Assembly (NCBI GenBank): GCA_002286715.1
Contig: NSJX01000073.1
Location: 41,583-105,582, forward strand
Source: Dentipellis sp. KUC8613
Taxonomy: Eukaryota > Basidiomycota > Agaricomycetes > Russulales > Hericiaceae
Direction: 5' to 3'
Length of the DNA stretch: 64,000 bases
Positions 31,720 through 43,100 of the stretch are shown piece by piece (within the stretch, counting starts at the first letter, position 1; each line of letters opens with the position of its first letter). Position numbers and translations under genes: made by a program. The notes below the pieces were generated by a model. The model was given only the letters and a program-made list of their open reading frames with translations, was not told where the DNA came from and ran no database searches.

Positions 31720-32450
31720 ATGATGCGTGTGCATATGCGGGATTTCTTGGGCGCCCGTACGCGAGCAATTGAAGACCTCTGTGAATCCCTTCGTGAGGAC
31801 CCGGATCTCATCAGGGTCGCTGGGCACCAGTCTGGTATGTACTTACCATCCTACCAAAGGCATCCACCCCGATACCTTCGACAGAGGGCGTCGCCCAATA
31901 TTTTCCCAAAGCTTATCACCATATGCGTACGCGGGTGCGTGAGGTCATCAATGCTCAACCAGGTACAAGCATGGCATTCAAATCCAGTGCCTACCCCACC
32001 GGCACTATCAACTTTGGCCCGCGCACTGTCTGCCAGCGGCATATGGACACCGCAAACTACCCTGGGATCCCATGCGCCATTACTCCCTTCGGGGATTTCA
32101 ACCCCGACACTGGCGGGGACCTATACCTCTGGCAGCTCAAACTGCGGATTCGGTTTCCCCCTGCTGCCACCATCATTGTCTCCTCTGCAGGCATTGCGCA
32201 TGGCAATGTCCCAGTAAACCCAGGCGAGCGTCGGTATTCATTCACACAGTATTGCCCTGGTGGGTTGGTTCGATGGGCGGCATACGGCTGCCGCCCTGCC
32301 AGCGACTTTGATGACGCCGATCGTGAACAGATGGATAGCGAGGCGGTGGAGGGGTTGGCAGCCCAGCTCGCTCATTTCTCAACACTGACTGGATTGAAGG
32401 ATGATCAACTGTGGCTGAGGGAGCAGGAACAAGTCATGCATGCGTTGTAG
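31720..32450 (+). CDS. 2OG-Fe(II) dioxygenase-like protein (TET/JBP-like fungal family), short form
   Basis: Exons 31720-31834 and 31885-32450, joined across a 50-nt intron (GTATGT..CGACAG), give about 226 aa. The sequence has the order expected for a double-stranded beta-helix dioxygenase: an HxD (RHMD), a conserved block ITPFGDFNPDTGG and DLYLWQLKL, FPPAATIIVSSAGIAHGN with the second His, then ERRYSFTQY with a candidate Arg for 2-oxoglutarate. Relatives are abundant in mushroom-forming fungi and have been linked to TET/JBP enzymes that oxidise methylated bases, some carried by transposons. This copy is short at the N-terminus, so it may be truncated, but the core residues are kept. Substrate is unknown. 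It ends 83 bp before a Helentron-like element. Confidence 0.6.
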
Positions 32451-32532
32451 CACTTTCATAATGGGGTTTGCAGAGGTAATACACTAATTTAAGGCCCCAC
32501 GCCCTCTGATTTTATTGAATGAACCATTATTA

Positions 32533-35500
32533 CTAGTGAGGAGTGGGCCAGCAAGTGGCAGGTACTGATTCATCTTTGAGGATGGTATGTCTTGACTTCA
32601 AATCATCACAGTATTTCACATATTCAATCATGATCCAATTTGTTGTATGACTTTTATCTTAGAGAAAATTCAATTTTTATAGCAAGGGGCCCAAGTATTC
32701 AGAATATGGTAGCTATTCAATGAGATGATCAACTATAGAGGGCTCCATAGCAGCCATAGATAGCCATGTTATTTCATGGATCTCATAGGTCCTAGGCAAG
32801 TGATCATAGCACACATAGTAATATATTGAATGGTGTATGCTATAGGGTCTACATGAACAACATAGTCATAAATACAAATTTTTGTAATCTACTGCCCACC
32901 ATGGTTGTGGAGGTACAGAACAAGCAAGAAGGAAGCCATGATATTATCATAATATTGTGACAACACATACATGCATGCATGAGACAGGGACAAAAAGGGC
33001 ATGAGGGGCATGATGGCGCGACGACGGCATGACAACAATAGCTTCAGACAGTCACGACAAAAGGATGACAGCGGCACTAAGGATGCAGGGGGCCAAGAGG
33101 GTGTGAGGGGTGTGAGGGCACAGGAATGGTGTGACAGTGCGAAGATGGCACTTGAGGCACGACAGCGCGAAGAGAGCGCAAGGGGCAAAGGGAAACGACG
33201 GGGCAACACAGGAGTGAATATGAGTCGAGGGCACAACGCGGAAACAGCCGCACGACGGCAGGACACAGGCACGAGACTGGCGGGCACAACAACGGCACAA
33301 GAGAAGCGCGAGGGTGAGACGAAGCGAGGGTGCAACGCGGGTGTGACAACGGCGGGCAGGCGCGACGAGGGCACAAGGCGAGGCGACGGCATGAGGGGAC
33401 GAGATAACCGCAAAGGCACGACAAGGGTATGACGAGGGCAAACAGGCGCGACGAGGTGAATGCGAGGGCGTGAAGACATTGCGAGGGTGCAAAGACCGCA
33501 CGAGCGGCGAGAGGACGTGACGGGGCATAAGACAATGGCGAGACGACGTGGGGCAGAGCAACAGGGTTGCAAGGGGGTTGAGAGGGCGTGGTGGGCCGTG
33601 ATACAACACCACGGGGTGCCAGAGCGTGGCGAGGTCGTGCAACGGGGCTCAAGAGGGTGCGACGGGGCGCGAGGCAGCGGGGCAGGGATCCAGAAAGCAC
33701 ACAATGTAACACGACACGAAGTAGTGGCGGGGGCGTGCGAAGCGAGGGTGAGTGACGGGCGCGCGAGGACGGGTGGCGGTGAGTGAGGGGGCATGACGGT
33801 GAGTGCGAGGGGTTTGAGAGGGTGGCACGACCCCGCGATGGCAGCACGGGGCGCGTGGCGGCGGAGCGAGGGCACGCGATGGCGCATGATGACAGGGCGA
33901 CGGTGTGCAAGGGCAGCACGAGAGTGGCGAGGGAGTGCGCGTGATGGCATGAGACTGGGCGCGAGGGCAAGTGATCGCGGTGCAAGGGCGCGCGACGACG
34001 GCATGAGCACGTTCGACGATGGCGCGATCAGCCCCTTGCGGCAGAGTGAGGGTGGGCGGCGGCGGCACGACAGCGCGACGGGGCACTGGAGCACGCGAAG
34101 GCGGCGGGAGAGGGCGGGAGAGGGCGGCCAGAGCGCAACAAAGCGCGCGAGAGCGCCCGAAAGGGCGTGGCGGGCCACGAGACGACGCTGCGAGGCGCAA
34201 CAGGGCAGCAACGGGATACGAGAGGGGCTGCGGGATGCAGCAGGGCATAACAGGGCATGGGAGAGATCGGCCCAGGCGCGTGAGGGACGCGAAGGGGGCG
34301 GTGCAGGGGCGAGTGAGGGTTGGGGGACGCGCGTGACGGCGGCGCGGGGGCGCGGGGTGGCGGCGAGAGGCCATGCAATGGCGATGAGGGGCCGTGCGAG
34401 GGAGGGGCGGGGCCACAGACTACGAGCGCGACAGTGAGCAGAGGACTGCGCGAGGGGGCGTTACGTGGCAGAGGTACGTGGCGTGTGGCAGAGGCACGTG
34501 GCGTGCGGCAGAGGCGCGTGGCGGAGGCACGAGGCACATAGCGGCGGCATGGCGCCTACGCGAGACGGCGACGCATGTGCCGGACGTGTGCGAGCGCGCA
34601 ATGGCGACACACGGGCGTGGCCGAGATGGCACTGGGAGCACCAAAGGGGGACCGCGCGTGGATGTGAAATGGCGGCGGGGGCACATGAGGCGAAGGCGCA
34701 TGGGGCAGGGCGCGAGACGGCGAGGTGGGGTGCAAGACGGTCCCACGAGGTGCAAGACGGCCCTACGGGGCACAAAGACGGCGCAGCGCAGGTGACATGG
34801 CGCGAAACGGCGCAGCGCAGCGCGCAGACGGCGGGGCAGGCAGGGAGGGGCACGCAGACGGCGGGGCGGGGCGACGCGGGTAACACGCGACAGCGGGATG
34901 GGGCGCGCGACAGGGGCGCGACGGCGTGCGACGGGGGCAGGTAGGGGCGACGGCGCAGGGTGACCAAAAGCGCGAAACGGGGGTGCGCAGCCGTGGTACG
35001 GCGGTGCGTGGGCGTGGAATGCGCCGTTGTTAAGGCGCGCAGAGCATAGTGATGGCGCGTGACGGCGCGGGACAAGACGGCGGAGGCGTTGGAGAGGGCG
35101 GTGGCGGCGCGGGAGAGAACAGGGTGGGCACGAGAGCGCGAGACGAGGGCGCACGGCCTTGAAACGGCGGCGGGCGGGCATGAAACGGCGGGCGGGCATA
35201 GAACGCACGTCCTGCGCCGTTGCTAGGGCAGGCAGGGCGCAACGACGACACACGATGCGGTTATCTGCGCGGGACAGGGCGGTGGCATTGCGGGAGGGGG
35301 CGACGCGGACATGGGCGTGCAGAACAGCGGCGTACGAGCGTGGAACGGCGGCGCGCGGGCGTAGAACGCGCGTCCTGCGCCGTTGCTAAGGCGTGCAGCG
35401 ACAGTACGGGGGGCGGTTACGGGGCGTAAGAAGGCGGCAGAGGAGCGGGAGATGGCAGCGCAGACACAGGGGCGCAGAACGGCGGTGCACGGGCGCGAAA

Positions 35501-36938
35501 TGGCGGTGTGCGGGGGTGAAACAGCAGCGCACGGGGGTAAAATACACGTCCTGCGCCGTTGCTGAGGCGCGCAGCGCGCAGTGACGTCGCAGGGGGCGGT
35601 TACGGGTCGGCGCAAAGGTGTTTGATGCGGCGAGAGGGCATACACGGCGGGGTGTGGGCGTCGCAATGGCGTATAGGGCAGCGAGACGGCGTACAGTGCG
35701 CGTCCTGTGCCGTTGCTGAGGCAGGTAAGGCAGCGCGAAGCCGTTTCAAGCGCCGAGAGGGCGTGGGGCGGGCGTTGTCTGCCGTTGCTAAGGCGCGCAG
35801 GGCGCCGCGGCGGCGCATGGGACGGATACGGTGCGGCGCGAAGGTGTCAGAGGCGCCAAGAGGGCGTACTTGGTGGGGCGTGGGGGTGCAGAGCGACGCG
35901 ATGGCGGCAGCCAGATGGCGTAGATCGCGCGTCGAGCGCCGTTTCTAGGGCGCGCGAGGTGGTGACAGCACGGGTGGGGCAGCAGCAACTCGGGCAAGGG
36001 CGGCGGGGGCTCAAGCGAGGGCGGCGGGCAAGAGGAGCGGGGCGGGGCACGACAACAGAGACAAGAAAAAAAAAAACTTACCTGTCGCAGCCTCACGTTG
36101 CTCTGCCCCTCGAACTCCTCCTACATGCCTCCGTATTGGCTTGTAAGCGCAGTTCTTCGGGGGCTTCATGGGGCGCGAGTGCGTATGCGGGTGCGGGCGG
36201 GAGTGCGAGCGCGAGTGCATTGAGGATGGCGATGGCGATGGCAATGACGACGAGAGTCGAGTGATGAGCTGGCGCATCGCCAGAGCCACAAAGACTCTCG
36301 GCAATTCCCGCGCATGGCTCTTCAACTCAGCGTTCGGGCAAAGACAGGCTCTTTGAAAGCCGAATAAATTGGCTAAATTTCTAAGTAAATTTGTGAAGCC
36401 GCAATCATACATAATACGCTCTTGGAAATATTTTCAAGCGAGGACAATGTCTCTTGCATTGACAACGGTACCTCTTTCAATCTGACCCTCTAAAGCACGA
36501 CGCGACTTCCACTTTCTGGGCGATGCAGAGATTCAAATCGTTTCAGATTTTTATGGCAGGTGTATATACTTGTTTTGTACGTTTTGTCAGAATTTTACAA
36601 TGATTGAAGCTAAATTGAGCTGTACAGAAAATAAAAGAGAAGTGTCTTGAACCAATGTGGCTGAAAACCGTGGGAACCAACTTCCCGAACTTGAGATTTT
36701 GAAGTTCTTCGAGTTTTAGTGGCTCACCCCATTATTAGAACTGATTCATAGATGAATCAGAAAGTNNNNNNNNNNAATGATTGAAGCTAAATTGAGCTGT
36801 ACAGAAAATAAAAGAGAAGTGTCTTGAACCAATGTGGCTGAAAACCGTGGGAACCAACTTCCCGAACTTGAGATTTTGAAGTTCTTCGAGTTTTAGTGGC
36901 TCACCCCATTATTAGAACTGATTCATAGATGAATCAGA
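32533..36938 (-). mobile_element. Helentron-like non-autonomous element, copy II
   Basis: On the minus strand it starts TCTGATTCATCTATG at 36938 and ends CACTAG at 32533. Outer bases are T on both sides. Just inside the 3' end is a GC stem in the position of the 3' hairpin, and GATGAATCAG upstream of it, the complement of the first bases of the element. The interior is an AT-rich 3' part (32540-33000), a G-rich degenerate array (33000-36060) and a 5' part. No helicase gene is present. The true length is uncertain because of a gap at 36766. Confidence 0.68.
33000..36060. repeat. G-rich degenerate array of copy II
   Basis: Dense, imperfect GCGCGAGGGCGGCG-type repeats with G far above C on plus. 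From about 35010 to 35960 a longer repeat appears at irregular 80-190 bp spacing: CCTGCGCCGTTGCTAAGGCG at 35210, 35375, 35553, 35703 and variants. ORFs of 200-440 codons in several frames are by-products of the lack of stop codons. Confidence 0.85.
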
Positions 36939-36942
36939 AAGT
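36599..36942. repeat. 167-bp exact direct repeat across an assembly gap
   Basis: Bases 36599-36765 and 36776-36942 are the same, separated by ten N. This looks like unmerged contig ends and not a biological duplication. Confidence 0.85.
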
Positions 36943-37930
36943 ATACTTTATCTACAAGCAGTACAATCGTATGACGGTTTGAAATATGTTCTGAGTACGG
37001 GTACCTGAATGACTACATGGACCATGGGCATTCGAGATGAACAGCTTGAGGCATGCCAGGATGGTATGGGATGAATGTCTGACAGTGCAAGACAGCGCGA
37101 GAGAATCTGAGATGGCACGAGAAGATGCGAGACCATGTGAGAAGATGCGAGACAGCGCAGGAGGATCAGCGCAAGAGGATGCGAGACCGTGCAAGAGGAA
37201 ACGAGAGGATGCGAGAGGATGAGAGGCAGCATTGGATGCAATGGGTCCAATGCAATGAGACGAGATGGGACAAGACAAGACAAGACGAGACAAGACGAGA
37301 CGAGACGAGACGAGACGAGATGAGATGAGACGAGATGAGACGGGATGAGACAAGACGAGACAAGACGAGACAGCATGGGACAGTGTACAAAGGAGCGAAA
37401 CAGAATGAGACGGTGCAAGATGGTACAGGACGACCCGAGATGGACCATCAGGAAAAATAACCTTTACTATATAGCTCTACATAGTACACATAACCCTGAT
37501 AGGGCCATAGCAAGGTATCCATCTTTCGTAGCTATAGATTTACCCCTTCCTCTATGATAGTGCTATGGCTGCTATGGAATAAGGTACCATGCTATGGCTG
37601 CTACATCAGGAAACACGGATCATACTATATTTAGATACAGGATCAAAATTTGATCTACTATAGCCCAAATAGGGCTAATATATGCCGTAGAGCATTTTGG
37701 TGAGGTACCTATTATAAGGCCTATAGTAGACGCTCGTAGATGCCGCGTAGCAGCCTGTAGATACCCAGTAGTTGCCTAACATCTACCGTAGCTCCAATAG
37801 ATGCCTCTTTATAAGGTCATATTCTAGCAATTATTTATTGTTTTCTTACTTTCAGACATGCAAATATGATTTAAAAAAATTGTATTAACCAGAAACAAGC
37901 TTCAAACTACTAAGTACGTGATGGAAACTA
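36943..37930. other. Non-coding stretch with GAGAC/AAGAC repeats
   Basis: A tandem pentamer region (GAGAC, AAGAC, GATGA variants) covers about 37080-37400. The rest is AT-rich. The ORFs here are translations of the pentamer. Confidence 0.7.
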
Positions 37931-39301
37931 CAGCACATGGGGGCACACAAGGGCTGCATGCGAGGGCCGCACGAGGGTCACACGGGGACATGTGGGGGAC
38001 GTACCAGGGTGTTACGGGAGGGCGGCGCAAAGGCGGCGCGGGGATGTGAGGGCGGGATGGGGGCGCGTGGGCTGTGTGCGAGGGTCGCGCGGGGAGGCAC
38101 GCGACGGTAGCGCAGGGGCGCAAGGGGCACACGGGGGTGGGCGCGCGAGGGCGGCGCAGGGGCGGCACATGAGGGGCGCGCACGGGGGCGTCGCAACGGC
38201 GGGTAGAGGGCGGTGTGTGGCGTCGCGAGGGCGGCGCAGGACGTCGCGGGGCGCAGTGAGCTCACGGGCGCAGCGCGAGGGCGGCGTGGTGCGTCGCGAG
38301 GGCGTCGCGGGGCGCCGCGACGGCGGGGCGACGGCATCGCGGGGCATCGCAGGGCGGCGCGAGGGCGTCACGAGGGCGGCGCAGGAGCGTCGCGGGGGCG
38401 CCGCGGGCTCACGGGCGCAGCGCGAGGGCGGCGGGGCGACGGCGGCGCGGGGCGTCGCAGGGCGGCGCGAGTGTGTCACGGGGGCTGCGCAGGAGTGTCG
38501 CGGGGGCGCTGCGGGCTCACGGGCGCAGCGCGAGGGCGGCATGGTGCGTCGCGAGGGCGTCGCGAGGTGCCGCGACGGCGGGGCGACGGCGGGGCGACGG
38601 CGTCGCAGGGACGGCACGACGGCAGGGCGGGGCATCGCGGGGGCAGGGCGACGGCGGGGCGGGGCGGGCTCACGGGCGCAGCGCGAGGGAGGCGTGGTGC
38701 GTCGCGAGGGCGTCGCGAGAGGCGGCGCAGGGGCGTCGCGAGGGCAGGGGCGTCGCGAGGGCACGGACGTCGCGGGGGCACGGACGTCGCAGGGGCACCG
38801 CGACGGCGGGGCGATGGCGTCGCAGGGGCAACGGCGGCGCGGGGCGGCGCAGGGCGGCGCGAAGGCATCACGGGGGCGGCGCAGGGCGTCGCAGGGCGGC
38901 GCGATGGCGTCACGGGGGCGGCGCAGGGGCGTCGCGAGGGCACGCGGGCGGCGCAAGCGCGGCGCGGTGCGTCACGAGGGCGTCGCAGGGCGCCGCGACG
39001 GCACCGCGACGGCAGGGCGATGGCGGCGCAGGGGCAACGGCGGCGCGGGGCGGCGCAGGGCGGCGCAGGGCGGCGCGAAGGCGTCACGGGGGCGGCGCAG
39101 GGCGTTGCGAGGGCACGGACGCAGCGCGAGGGTGGCGTGGCCAGGCGCCAGTGCGTCGCGCCGCGACGCACGAGGGCGTCGAGCGGGGGTGGGGAGAGGG
39201 CAGCGAGGCGGCGTGGGGGCGGGCGGGGCATCGCGGGACAGTCGAGGGGCGTCGCCAGCGCGTCGCGAGGCGGCGTGCAAGGAGGGCGTCACAGGGGCGG
39301 T
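37930..39301. repeat. G-rich degenerate array, left part, cut by the gypsy element
   Basis: GCGTCGCGAGGGCGGCG-type repeats, G-rich on plus. It is interrupted at 39301 by the gypsy element and resumes at 57083-57260, with the target site GCGGT on both sides. Confidence 0.85.
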
Positions 39302-39471
39302 TGTAACGGGTTGCACTAGGGTAAGACAGTACGTCACGGGTAGAGCCAAGCCGCGTCGCAAAGAGCCGAAGTAAATACAATCTCCGCTTCAATTATAATA
39401 GCTCATGTATTTAATGCGAAGAGAAGGAGAAGGAGAGGTATCGAATATAACTTACTTTTTCCGACTTTTCT

Positions 39472-39510
<39 letters not shown>

Positions 39511-40011
39511 CGCGGTCGTGGGCGAGAGCCTTTCCACGACAGTCGCCGACGCGACCTTTGGAGTCGTGAAGGAGAGCTCGAGTGTGGGAAACTCGAGTCC
39601 GAAAGCGGCCGGACGCGCCTCCTGTCGCGCCACGTCTAACACCTGCTTTCTATCTTCTTCCTCTTCATCGTACTTCCTTTCTGCGCGGATCAGAGCTCGG
39701 CTTCTCCAGCTCTCGAGCTCGTGCTTCTCTATCTCTCTCTCTCTTTCGAAGCCGTCGTTCACTCACTCTTCCTCCCCGCGAAACTCTCGATAGCGACTCT
39801 TCCGGACCTTCCCTCTCGTCCTTCGCTCTCCTTCTCCAGACTCGACGGAATCTCCTCGAGTCGCTTCTTCTCTCTCACTCTCTCTCTTATCATCTTTCCC
39901 TTTCTTACAGGTGCCCTTTACGGGACCGTTCCTACCTTTGGAAACACCTCCTCCGCCGTCTCAGACGCTTCGCTCGCGCTCCGGTCGTAACTAGCTCCTC
40001 GAGCCGTTACA
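39302..40011 (+). repeat. Gypsy 5' LTR
   Basis: 710 bp, TG..CA. It contains a CT microsatellite at about 39475-39507, shared with the 3' LTR. Confidence 0.92.
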
Positions 40012-40101
40012 AAGGTGGACACATCCGGAACGCTGAGCGTCCCTATCGCAAGGAGGTCCTTGACCGCCTCGACGACGGAACCCTTCGTCTCGGCGGTAGA
40101 A

Positions 40102-43100
40102 ATGCCTGATTTCACGGGCCCTCAATTCTCTCAGATCAGAAGCCCTGCCGCTGAACAACAAGACTCATCTTCTTCAGCGGCAAAGGAAATCGATCGTTCC
40201 ACGACAAACCGAACAATGAGAGAAGGCCCGTCTCCGTCAATCAGGCCGCCCCGCTCCTCCACGTCAATCGAGGCGCCTTCGCTATCGGAGGCTGCGGCAG
40301 AAGTCAGTGCCATTTTCGAACATTTCAGACGACCTCGAGGAGCGGAACCTTCCCTCCTCGAACAAGTAGAACTCTTAATACAACGGGACTTCCTGTCCAA
40401 CGATATTGTTTATAATGGGTCTACGCCCGGATACCATACATATCAACTTAACACTCGTCAAATCTCAAGAGTCCAAGGACTCGTCCGCGAACTACAACAT
40501 CATTTAGATTTAATTCATACTCGCTCTAATCTGCGGCAGGAGCCAAGCTACAAAGTGGATGAGGGGCGTAAGCTCATCACCGAGCTGGAAGGATCCGACA
40601 GCCAAGAAAACATTCAAGTCGCCTGGCACCTCCTCAAACACCGACTCGTAGTAGGCGTCAGGTTCCTAGAAAAATATTGTCAAGAACGAGCAACCGCTCA
40701 GGAAGTCACTTCACCAGCGTCAACCTCTGCAGATCTCAGAACCCAGAGAGCGACGATGAACTTCTCAGAGATAACGACCTCCTACGCCGCTGCCTCCCGG
40801 TTCAGAGAAACTCTCGACTCCGAACAAGAGGCCCTGCTCTACGCCGGCGTTCCCTTACACGAGATACTAGGAACGGAGGATCATCCCACGGAGCAACATC
40901 CTTACTATCCTCCGCCGGAAGCCCCGCCTTCGGTTTCTCTCGCTCCGACCTCTTCGACAATCCCAGTTTTGTCTTCAGGACCCGGAATAACGGCATCTAC
41001 CTTATTCCATCGGCCGAATGTAACTGCCAACCACCTATCTACGAATACAGCACGTAAAGAAACGCCCCCCGTCAGCCCGAAGCACGGGGCTTCCTCCGTT
41101 CTTACGGGATTAGGACAACCGTCAGCTGTCCCTGGAGCCGCCCCTCTACCCCGTTTCAGCCTTTCGGGCTTCGGTGGGATCGCTTCTGCTTCGCCCGGGG
41201 TCCTTAGAGATCTTCCTCCACACTTGTCCAACGACAAACGAATAGTACCATTCACTCCGAACCAGAAGGGGTCACAAGCCCCTGCTCCCACTAGAGTAGG
41301 AGGAAGGCCCCGCTATTCCAGCGCCTTTGAACTCGCGAACGCGGCAGTACCTCCCGCCTTCTCCTCGAAAACGCCCCGACATCTAACTCCCATCGTGGAA
41401 CAGTTAACTACGGAATCCTTCGCATATGCATCTCCCTTTGCGCCTTCGGACGTCTCACCGGGATGGACCCACCGCAGTCAGTATGACCAAAGTGAGACTT
41501 TGAGAAGCTCTGAAGGCGCCCCTGCGTCATCCGCGTCTCAAGCCGAATACGCCTATTCCGTACGACTCGGGGAAGGATCTCCCTACTTTTACCCTCAGGC
41601 GGACGTTTCACGTCTCGGAGAAGACGGGCCGTCAACAAGAGAAGGAGGCCCTCCCAATGAAGGAGACCCTCCGGGAAGAAAGGGAATACCGGGAGGAATT
41701 TCCCCCGGAAGACCAATGGGAAGAGCCCCCCCTGAGGGAGGATCTCCGGGAGGAGGTCCTTCTGGAGGAGGAGGTCCACCGAGAAAAGGCCCCCCCGGAG
41801 GAGGTCCACCCAGAAGAAGTCCGCCCGGGGGTGGTCCACCCGGAGGAGGCCCTCCAGGAAGAGGACCGCCCGGAGGAGGTCCTCCAGGGGGAGGACCACC
41901 CGGAGGAGGCCCTCCAGGAGGAACCCCGCCTGGAGGAGGCCCTCCGGGGAATGGACCGCCTGGAGGGCATTTCCCTTTCAGGGGATTCGGGCCTCCCCCA
42001 GCTCCTAACTATTACTGGCCGTATTACTATCCTCCGCCTGGAGGACCTCCAGGAGGTGGAGGGGGGGGGCCACCCGGTGGTTATGGAGCCTATGGACCGC
42101 CGTTTTCAGATCGCTCCTCTTCTCGAGGACCCAGATTGAAGGAAGAACTTAGGCCCGAAAACCTCCCTTCTTGGGACGGAGACGAAGACACCGCGATACA
42201 GTATTTCGCTACGATCCAGGAACTCGCTGAAATGGGCGAAAACCTCCGCTCGGCCATGGGAAGATGGTTGTGGACTCGTTTGAAAGATGGCTCGCCCATC
42301 AAGGAATGGTACCTCATGGTTTCTGTTGAACTCAGACGGTATATGTCTGAGAATTATCTGAACTACCTGCGAGCCATTAGATTTCATTGGCTTTCGGAAA
42401 ACTGGGCCCAAAGGAAACAAGCCGAATTCAGCGAAATGCGCTTCAGGCAGAAGGGACACGCAGACGAGAAACCGATAGAATTCATCAACCGCCGTATTAT
42501 GTATGCGCGAATGCTTATGGGTACAGATGGTGGAGGACCGGAAGAGGTTACGACCGTCCTTCGCGCGGCTCCTATCGCTTGGCATAACATCCTCTATTCC
42601 CAAAGCATAGTCTCTACGGAAGACCTGATCACGCGGATTCACAACACCTCCGTACAATTACTAGCCGCCGTAGAAGCCTCTCCCTCGGAGACTCTCTCGT
42701 ACAAAGAACTACGATATCTCAAAGAGCTAGCTCGACGAGAGCACAGAGGATATCGACCATTCAGAAATCGAGAAAGCAGCAGCAAACACGGCTTCCAAGT
42801 CGCCGGGGAATCAGACGAGGATGCGCCGAACCTCGAGAAGGAGGAGGAGAGCGGACCTGCCCCCGAAGTCTTCGCGGCGGCAAGGCAGAGGCCTCCTCCC
42901 AAAGATGGATACCCTTTCCCTAAGGCGGATCACGTTAAATCCGCATTTCGGGCGCCTCCATCGCCATGCAAAGCCTGCGGCAGCGCGAACCATTGGGATA
43001 AGGAATGCCCGCACTGGGTACGCTACGAGAAAAGGAAGGAAGTTAAATTAGTGGAGGAGTCGAATCCGCGATCCCCAGAGGAGGAGCATGTATATAGCTC

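Noticed and set aside
32889..34211. 440-codon ORF on minus in the GC array
   Set aside because: Composition is almost only Pro, Ser, Arg, Ala, Leu, His; similar-length ORFs exist in other frames. It follows from stop-poor GC-rich repeats.
37080..37400. Ser/Leu/Val-rich minus ORF (166 codons)
   Set aside because: Translation of the GAGAC pentamer repeat.
37992..39374. 460-codon Gly/Arg/Ala ORF on plus
   Set aside because: Translation of the G-rich repeat; it runs into the gypsy LTR, so it cannot be an original gene.
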